Shown here: positions 6,116 to 10,018 of the stretch, piece after piece
Layout of the letters: each line of letters starts with the position of its first letter
Position numbering within the stretch: the first letter of the stretch is position 1
Origin: Chthonomonas sp. UBA2391
GTDB taxonomy: Bacteria; Armatimonadota; Fimbriimonadia; Fimbriimonadales; Fimbriimonadaceae
DNA: 10,018 nucleotides
Direction of reading: 5' to 3'
Assembly (NCBI GenBank): GCA_002343825.1
Contig: DDSL01000029.1
Location: 1 to 10,018 of the forward strand
Translations under genes and position numbers: made by a program
The notes under the pieces: generated by a model
Seen by the model: only the letters and a program-made list of their open reading frames with translations
The model's database searches: none
What the model was told of the DNA's origin: nothing

Positions 6116-6735
6116 AGCCGGACCGTATAGGTCAGCACAAGTTGGTGCTGATAGCCGTCAGAGCGGGTATTGGGTCGACCAAAGGCGCCCATGACCGAGA
6201 GGCCTCCGCCTGCATCCCACGAGAGCGCGACCCAAGTTGCCCCCTCGCGTCCCCCGATGTGGTCGGCAAGAAGAACCCACTTGTCGGTGAGTTCTAGGTC
6301 GGCTCCGATCATGCCCTGGACAACATTGTTGAGCCGCCAGGCCCCACCGTGGATGCGAAACTTGTTGAAGTCCACCCGGCCGACTGCATAGGGATCCACC
6401 GATTTTCCAAGTCCATTGGCGGCCCCGACACTCGCCGCATATCCGAGTCCTTTATACTGCCCCTCGGCAACTAGGACTTTGGCATCCCAGGAGTGCCGGC
6501 CCAAGTACTCGGTGCTAACCCCGACTTCGGCACGATCGGCGATCCCAATCGTAGCTCCACCGATGTGATAGTAGCGCTTATCAATACTCCGCTCCGTACC
6601 CGTAAGGGCATGATTGACGGAGAACTCTCGATGCCGCAAGATATCAGCGATCGGGATCACGATCAGCCCAGTAGGCGCCGCGGCAGATGTCCCAACAACT
6701 CCAATACTCAGTAGCCCTAGCCAACCTTTTTTCAT
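6112..6735 (-). CDS. Putative outer-membrane beta-barrel protein
   Basis: I start this gene at the ATG at 6735, giving 207 residues with a clean signal peptide (MKKGWLGLLSIGVVGTSAAA). The frame is open further upstream to 6810, but that would place extra residues before the signal peptide. The mature part begins PTGLIVIPIADIL, similar to the opening of YjbH-like and other porin-type proteins (GLI.xP.Ad.L). It continues as alternating polar/hydrophobic short strands with Gly turns, for example YHIGGATIGIADRAEVGVSTEYLG, and ends in a likely last strand QHQLVLTYTVRL. Tyr and Trp are frequent. It probably folds as a small barrel in the outer membrane; pore or structural role is unknown. The mRNA leader (6736-6834) carries strong inverted repeats. 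Its stop overlaps the stop of the small plus-strand gene. Confidence 0.6.
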   Translation of the reverse strand: MKKGWLGLLSIGVVGTSAAAPTGLIVIPIADILRHREFSVNHALTGTERSIDKRYYHIGGATIGIADRAEVGVSTEYLGRHSWDAKVLVAEGQYKGLGYAASVGAANGLGKSVDPYAVGRVDFNKFRIHGGAWRLNNVVQGMIGADLELTDKWVLLADHIGGREGATWVALSWDAGGGLSVMGAFGRPNTRSDGYQHQLVLTYTVRL

Positions 6736-6834
6736 TCTGAAATCTTCAACTGCTGCTAAAAGCAGTTGCCCCCATGTATCTTTTCCATGACAAACGAAAG
6801 TCGTAGCCAAGGAGAGTTACTGGGGGCAGCAAAA
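6736..6834 (-). promoter_or_regulatory. Structured leader/intergenic region with two nested inverted repeats
   Basis: Two perfect 8 bp inverted repeats lie between the chemoreceptor stop and the outer-membrane gene start. The outer pair is TGCCCCCA (6767-6774) with TGGGGGCA (6821-6828), enclosing 46 nt. The inner pair nearest the start codon is CAACTGCT (6747-6754) with AGCAGTTG (6761-6768), with a 6-nt loop. They share two bases (6767-6768), so the two helices could stack or compete. No T-run follows, so neither is a classical terminator. I could not match this to a riboswitch class I know. Confidence 0.4.
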
Positions 6835-8757
6835 TCAGGCGGCGATTCGAAGGCTGCGATCGAGAGGATCAAAGCCCGAGAACTGCGAGATGGACGTTGA
6901 GAGATTATCCGACATGGACCGAAGCTGTTCGGCGAGAGCGCTGAGCTCCTCGGCCGCGGCGGCCATTTCTTGACACGAGGTCGTATTGTCGCCGGCAACC
7001 CGCGCCACAGTGCTGATGTTGCTTCCCAATTCGAGGCTATGGCGGGCCAGTTGACCAGCGATCTCTTTGGCCTCGTCGCTGATGCGGTTCAAAACCATGA
7101 CATGGGAATCGGCCGAGGTGGCGATATCAACCGAAGAAAGGATTGCTTCGCGCACTTTTCGCGAGGTTTCTTGCATCGAGACAAATGCCTCTCCCGCGGC
7201 GGTGGACTTTGAGGTTCCGACTTCGATCGACCGATGCGAGTCTTCGATCGCTTGCACGGCCTCAGAGACGATGGTCTTTACCCCACCGATCAATTGAGCA
7301 ATCTCTTGGGTCGACGCGCTAGAGCGCTCGGCGAGCTTGCGAACCTCGTCGGCAACCACCGCGAATCCGCGTCCCTGCTCACCGGCTCGGGCTGCCTCAA
7401 TGGCGGCATTGAGAGCAAGGAGATTGGTCTGCTCGGCCAATTGGTCGATTTTCAACACGATTTCGCCGATCTGTTGTCCCTTCGAGTCGAGTTCCACGAT
7501 CCGGTCCCGGGAAACCTTTGCAAGTTCTGAAATCTCTTCCATGGATCGCAGCGTCTCGGACATAGTCTCCGCTCCGGCCATGGCGATTTCGGTCATCTCG
7601 GTGGCGACTTGGGTGGCCTCGGTCAGGCATTCTCGGGTTTGCTCGACCGACCGCACGACCTCTTGGACGGCTTGCTCCTGTTGCTCTGTTCCCGTTTGGA
7701 GTTGCCCGACCGCGTCGGAGAGGCCCTCAACGGTCTTGGTTGCGGCTTGGGAGGTCTCTGCGAGGACCTCGCTGCGATGCGCGATCTCCTCGGTACCCTG
7801 GGCATTGACATCCGCCGAGCTGGCGATTGCACCGCTCGATTCGGTGAGCACCCGGCTTTTGTCTTGGAGGTCTTGGACTAATTCGGTGAGTCCCACAACT
7901 GCCTGGTTAAACTCGGACTTGGACTGCTCGGCCCCGGCAAAGACGGACTCGACGACCTCGGCGAATTCGCCGACCTCTCGGCGCTGCTCGGGTGCCAGGT
8001 GCAGCGTCTGGCTTCGATCGATCTCTACCAAGTTGGCATTAGCCAGTCTGCTCAGACCAGCATTAAGCGGTTCGAGTCCCTGGCTCTGCAGCTGACCGAA
8101 CAGGTTCTTCATTGAGAGGAAAGCACGGTCGAACCTCTTGACTAGGCGTGCCATTCCGATGCCCGTAAGGGAGAGGACCACGAGGGTAAGAACAAGAGAA
8201 AGCACCACCAATCGATCCATAGCCGCGCCGACTTCGGATTTGCTGGCCAGGCTCGCCGCTTCGAGCTGATCGCTGACGGCCCCCATGCCCTCTTCGAGCT
8301 CCTCGAACGTCTCCATAAACCTAGGAAACTCGGCTTCGGCCTTGCTGTAATCTCGGTAGGCAAGCCCGACGATGTCGAAAGCACTCTGACGGTATCGTTC
8401 GACGACCTCGTTGACCTCGGCGATGGCTGATTTGAGCTTGGGCTGCAAGTCCAAGGCAGCGTTGTCCTTCATGACGGTGGCATAGATCTGGCCATGCTCT
8501 TCCACGGCTGCGGAGACTTCATCCTTAGAGTCAAGATTGCCCCGCTTGTCCTCATAGAGTGCCTGAATCACGTCGCCACGTAGAGCGTCGTGCATCATGT
8601 CCCCGTCCTGGTGATTTCGAAGGGCCTGGGTCGAGATCGACGACTCACGGATGCTGCGATTGGCTTCATTCGCCTGGAAAAAGGCCAGACCACCTAAGGC
8701 CACGACGAGGAGAGAGACGACGGCTGTAGTCCACCAAGCTTGCGCACGAATTGACAT
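6835..8757 (-). CDS. Methyl-accepting chemotaxis protein (transmembrane chemoreceptor)
   Basis: The 640-residue protein is a classical two-helix membrane chemoreceptor that would signal to CheA/CheW. Numbering from the ATG at 8757, TM1 is about 8-27. A periplasmic helical domain (about 28-180) contains MMHDALRGDVIQAL, suggesting a four-helix-bundle sensor. TM2 is about 181-202. The linker that follows includes a divergent HAMP-like stretch (about 225-275, LEPLNAGLSRLAN...EVGEFAEVV). A long coiled-coil signalling hairpin follows, with its highly conserved tip at about 443-478: EQTNLLALNAAIEAARAGEQ, then GRGFAVVADEVRKLAE. The C-terminus FSGFDPLDRSLRIAA lacks a CheR-docking pentapeptide such as NWETF. 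An in-frame GTG at 8769 would add four residues. A TATAGA hexamer at 8820-8825 on the minus strand is a possible -10, giving a leader of about 55 nt. No other chemotaxis genes are in the window. Confidence 0.95.
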   Translation of the reverse strand: MSIRAQAWWTTAVVSLLVVALGGLAFFQANEANRSIRESSISTQALRNHQDGDMMHDALRGDVIQALYEDKRGNLDSKDEVSAAVEEHGQIYATVMKDNAALDLQPKLKSAIAEVNEVVERYRQSAFDIVGLAYRDYSKAEAEFPRFMETFEELEEGMGAVSDQLEAASLASKSEVGAAMDRLVVLSLVLTLVVLSLTGIGMARLVKRFDRAFLSMKNLFGQLQSQGLEPLNAGLSRLANANLVEIDRSQTLHLAPEQRREVGEFAEVVESVFAGAEQSKSEFNQAVVGLTELVQDLQDKSRVLTESSGAIASSADVNAQGTEEIAHRSEVLAETSQAATKTVEGLSDAVGQLQTGTEQQEQAVQEVVRSVEQTRECLTEATQVATEMTEIAMAGAETMSETLRSMEEISELAKVSRDRIVELDSKGQQIGEIVLKIDQLAEQTNLLALNAAIEAARAGEQGRGFAVVADEVRKLAERSSASTQEIAQLIGGVKTIVSEAVQAIEDSHRSIEVGTSKSTAAGEAFVSMQETSRKVREAILSSVDIATSADSHVMVLNRISDEAKEIAGQLARHSLELGSNISTVARVAGDNTTSCQEMAAAAEELSALAEQLRSMSDNLSTSISQFSGFDPLDRSLRIAA

Positions 8758-8862
8758 TTTTACACCCACGAGGCAAGAAAGCCCGCTAAATGCAATTCTC
8801 GGAGCAATTTTGCGATGTCTCTATAACAAAGGACAAACTCGACAGAATTAGGATGCCAAAGT

Positions 8863-9357
8863 CTATCGTCGAGCAAAAAAGTGGATCGGTCTCGCCCGAA
8901 CACCCTTGAGCTTCTCGGCGGATTCGCTGGGCAGAATGATGCCCACCCGAATCCGTTGAGCGTCGATTCCACGGGCAATGAACCACTCGCGCAGAAGTCG
9001 GCCCCGACGGAATGCCACCCGCCGAGCGACTTCCTCGGGCCCTTTGCCGGCGCGGACAACGATATCCAGCTTGACCCAGTTCGCTTCCTCTAGGAATCGA
9101 TGGGCTTGCTCCATCATCTCCTCGCTTTTGCGCTCAAGCCCAGACTCGTCGGACTTGAATGCAAGGGTCTGAGAATCCAGGAGGCTCTCGAACGCCTCTT
9201 GCGCTTGGATTAACCCCGCGTCGCCCGTGAGATCGAGGGTAGTGGGAACCTCAAACGTGCCCGAGTTATTGACCGAATCCTCTTGCTCGTTCAATTGCGA
9301 CGACTGAGCCCCCGCCAAGAGGGTGAGCAAGGCAAGACCGAGTTTCCCGGGCATCAT
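8863..9357 (-). CDS. OmpA-like domain periplasmic protein
   Basis: The 164-residue protein has a signal peptide (MMPGKLGLALLTLLAGAQSS) without a lipobox Cys, then a variable acidic linker rich in E, Q and S (about 20-75). The C-terminal part resembles an OmpA-like peptidoglycan-binding fold: a helix ending EQAHRFLEEANW, strand VKLDIVVRAGKG (95-106), helix RRVAFRRGRLLREWFIARGID (112-132), then AQRIRVGIILPSE. The RA..(V/L)...L...GI...RI pattern of the family is recognisable, but the usual GHTD motif is replaced by VRAGKG, so the match is weak. If correct it would contact peptidoglycan or stabilise the envelope. An AGGG at 9360-9363 is 5 nt before the second ATG (9354) and 2 nt before the first, so 9354 may be the true start. 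It lies 105 bp upstream of the chemoreceptor start codon on the same strand. Confidence 0.6.
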   Translation of the reverse strand: MMPGKLGLALLTLLAGAQSSQLNEQEDSVNNSGTFEVPTTLDLTGDAGLIQAQEAFESLLDSQTLAFKSDESGLERKSEEMMEQAHRFLEEANWVKLDIVVRAGKGPEEVARRVAFRRGRLLREWFIARGIDAQRIRVGIILPSESAEKLKGVRARPIHFFARR

Positions 9358-9467
9358 GTCCCTGACTTTAGCACAGACAAGATCATCGCAGACATCGGAT
9401 CCTCAGTCGGCAAATCGACGCAGCACCTCGATCCCAATGCTACTGGAGGATTAGGTAGCCAAAAATG

Positions 9468-9493
9468 AAAAAGCCCCCTGTTTCCAGGAGGCT
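9468..9493 (-). terminator. Rho-independent terminator after the 5S pseudogene
   Basis: On the minus strand AGCCTCCTG (9493-9485) pairs with CAGGGGGCT (9480-9472) around a GAAA tetraloop, followed by a T-run. It ends the rRNA transcription unit. Confidence 0.85.
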
Positions 9494-9507
9494 AATTCTA
9501 AGATCTA

Positions 9508-9618
9508 GTATCCGCGCAGCGCGCATATCTTCCGGTCGGTCGCCCGACAAGTACTTCCGCCGCTGAAGAGCTTAACTGCCCCAAAATCGTGGACGGCGGG
9601 ATGGGAACGGGTGGGTCC
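9508..9618 (-). pseudogene. Truncated and interrupted 5S rRNA copy
   Basis: This is a near-identical copy of the intact 5S gene over its 3' two-thirds, but it cannot be a working 5S. The 5' strand of helix I and the first bases are missing upstream of 9618. The conserved GAACAC of the loop C region (bases 9742-9747 in the intact copy) is replaced by 17 unrelated bases (9581-9597). It lies between the two terminators, so it would be transcribed only by read-through of the first. It may be a relic of a duplicated 5S or a recombination product between rRNA operons. Confidence 0.85.
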
Positions 9619-9628
9619 ATCAAAAGTG

Positions 9629-9654
9629 AAAAAGCCCCCTGTCTCCAGGAGGCT
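9629..9654 (-). terminator. Rho-independent terminator after the intact 5S rRNA
   Basis: The minus strand has the stem AGCCTCCTG (9654-9646) with CAGGGGGCT (9641-9633), a GAGA tetraloop and five T residues. It begins 14 nt after the 5S 3' end. Confidence 0.88.
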
Positions 9655-9668
9655 AATTCTAAGATTAA

Positions 9669-9792
9669 GTATCCGCGCAGCGCGCTTATCTTCCGGTCGG
9701 TCGCCCGACAAGTACTTCCGCCGCTGAAGAGCTTAACTGCCGTGTTCGGGATGGGAACGGGTGTGTCCTCTTCGCCAGGACCACGCGAATAC
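9669..9792 (-). rRNA. rrf: 5S ribosomal RNA
   Basis: The minus strand carries the conserved 5S core CACCCGTTCCCATCCCGAAC (about 9761-9742), followed by ACGGCAGTTAAGC and AGTACTTGTCGGGCGACC. The ends GTATTCGCG (9792-9784) and CGCGGATAC (9677-9669) pair over nine positions with one G-T wobble, forming helix I and setting the boundaries at about 124 nt. Ends are accurate to a few bases. It follows the 23S gene by about 90 bp and is followed by a terminator, the usual 23S-5S order. Confidence 0.93.
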
Positions 9793-9879
9793 AAATTGTA
9801 ACGGGCTCAGTCGCCCTGACAGTTGCAAACGTAACGAAATGACTCACTCACCAATTTAAACAAAGCCGTGGATACAGCT
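9793..9879 (-). other. 23S-5S internal transcribed spacer
   Basis: About 87 bp separate the 23S 3' end from the 5S. I see no tRNA. A short GGGC/GCCC inverted repeat occurs near 9804-9817 and may take part in processing. Confidence 0.6.
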
Positions 9880-10018
9880 TGTATTTAAGCCCTCGGCCAA
9901 TTAGTATCGGTCAGCTACACGTGTTACCACGCTTCCACCTCCGACCTATCACCTAGTAGTCTTCTAGGGGCCTTACTTCGAAATGAGAAACCTTATCTTG
10001 GGGTGTGCTTGGCGCTTA
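9880..10018 (-). rRNA. rrl: 23S ribosomal RNA, 3' end (5' part beyond window)
   Basis: The complement of the plus-strand text at about 9887-10018 matches the 3'-terminal domain of bacterial 23S rRNA. Recognisable blocks on the plus strand are TTAAGCCCTCGGCCAATTAG (9885-9904), TATCGGTCAGCTACACG, CACCTCCGACCTATCACCTA and the stretch up to 10018. These correspond to the familiar region around the end of E. coli 23S. The exact 3' end is uncertain by about 5-8 bases. Confidence 0.92.

Larger units (their letters stand above)
9466..9768. repeat. Tandem duplication of a 5S-plus-terminator unit
   Basis: The segment at 9466-9618 repeats 9627-9768 with an offset of 161 bp. Over the shared 5S stretch 9508-9580 versus 9669-9741 only one of 73 bases differs. 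The terminator and its flank differ at about three positions. The left copy carries a 17-base segment (9581-9597) where the right copy has 6 bases (9742-9747), so the offset drops to 150 bp beyond it. Similarity ends at 9618/9768. Confidence 0.9.

Noticed and set aside
6736..6834. Known riboswitch (c-di-GMP, preQ1, fluoride) upstream of the outer-membrane gene
   Set aside because: The conserved core sequences of these classes are absent; only inverted repeats are seen.
7337..8095. Plus-strand open frame (252 codons) opposite the chemoreceptor
   Set aside because: Ser/Thr-rich antisense translation of the coiled-coil region; no independent support.
9466..9768. Possible CRISPR or other short direct-repeat array
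   Set aside because: There are only two repeat units of about 150 bp, and they are 5S rRNA with terminators.
9498..9801. Open frames on both strands in the 5S region
   Set aside because: They fall in 5S rRNA and its duplicate, including terminators, and are not protein-coding.

Overview
The window reads as chromosomal DNA of a GC-rich, free-living Gram-negative (diderm) bacterium. Evidence for two membranes is a lipoprotein with a lipobox, a predicted outer-membrane beta-barrel protein and an OmpA-like periplasmic protein. The combination of a sialate O-acetylesterase, a DUF5009 membrane protein, a xylose-isomerase-like TIM barrel and apparently leaderless genes would fit Armatimonadota (Fimbriimonadia-like) or a neighbouring phylum such as Planctomycetota. 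That placement is inference; the 23S and 5S ends in the window would settle it.

Layout. Positions 1-4915 hold four minus-strand genes: a lipoprotein running off the left edge, a secreted sialate O-acetylesterase, a sugar isomerase/epimerase-type TIM barrel 14 bp upstream of it, and a multi-pass DUF5009 acyltransferase-like membrane protein. The last two are separated by a 96 bp gap carrying two strong palindromes. A 32 bp divergent gap then leads to a plus-strand MscS-type mechanosensitive channel (4948-5790) and a small exported protein (5873-6115) with a good promoter placed for leaderless transcription. From 6112 onwards everything is on the minus strand again: a putative outer-membrane protein, a methyl-accepting chemotaxis protein and an OmpA-like protein. 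The right end is the 3' end of an rRNA operon read leftwards: 23S 3' end, intact 5S, terminator, then a damaged second 5S copy with its own terminator.

How the genes may work together. The esterase, the isomerase-like protein and the DUF5009 protein plausibly form a carbohydrate/glycan group, with acyl transfer at the membrane, deacetylation outside the cytoplasm and sugar conversion inside. The MscS channel, beta-barrel, OmpA-like protein and chemoreceptor are envelope and sensing functions without an obvious shared pathway.

No phage, transposase, CRISPR array, toxin-antitoxin or defence system was seen. The most distinctive items are the tandem 5S-terminator duplication with a replaced core, the palindrome cluster at 3516-3564, and the back-to-back promoter elements in the 32 bp divergent gap.
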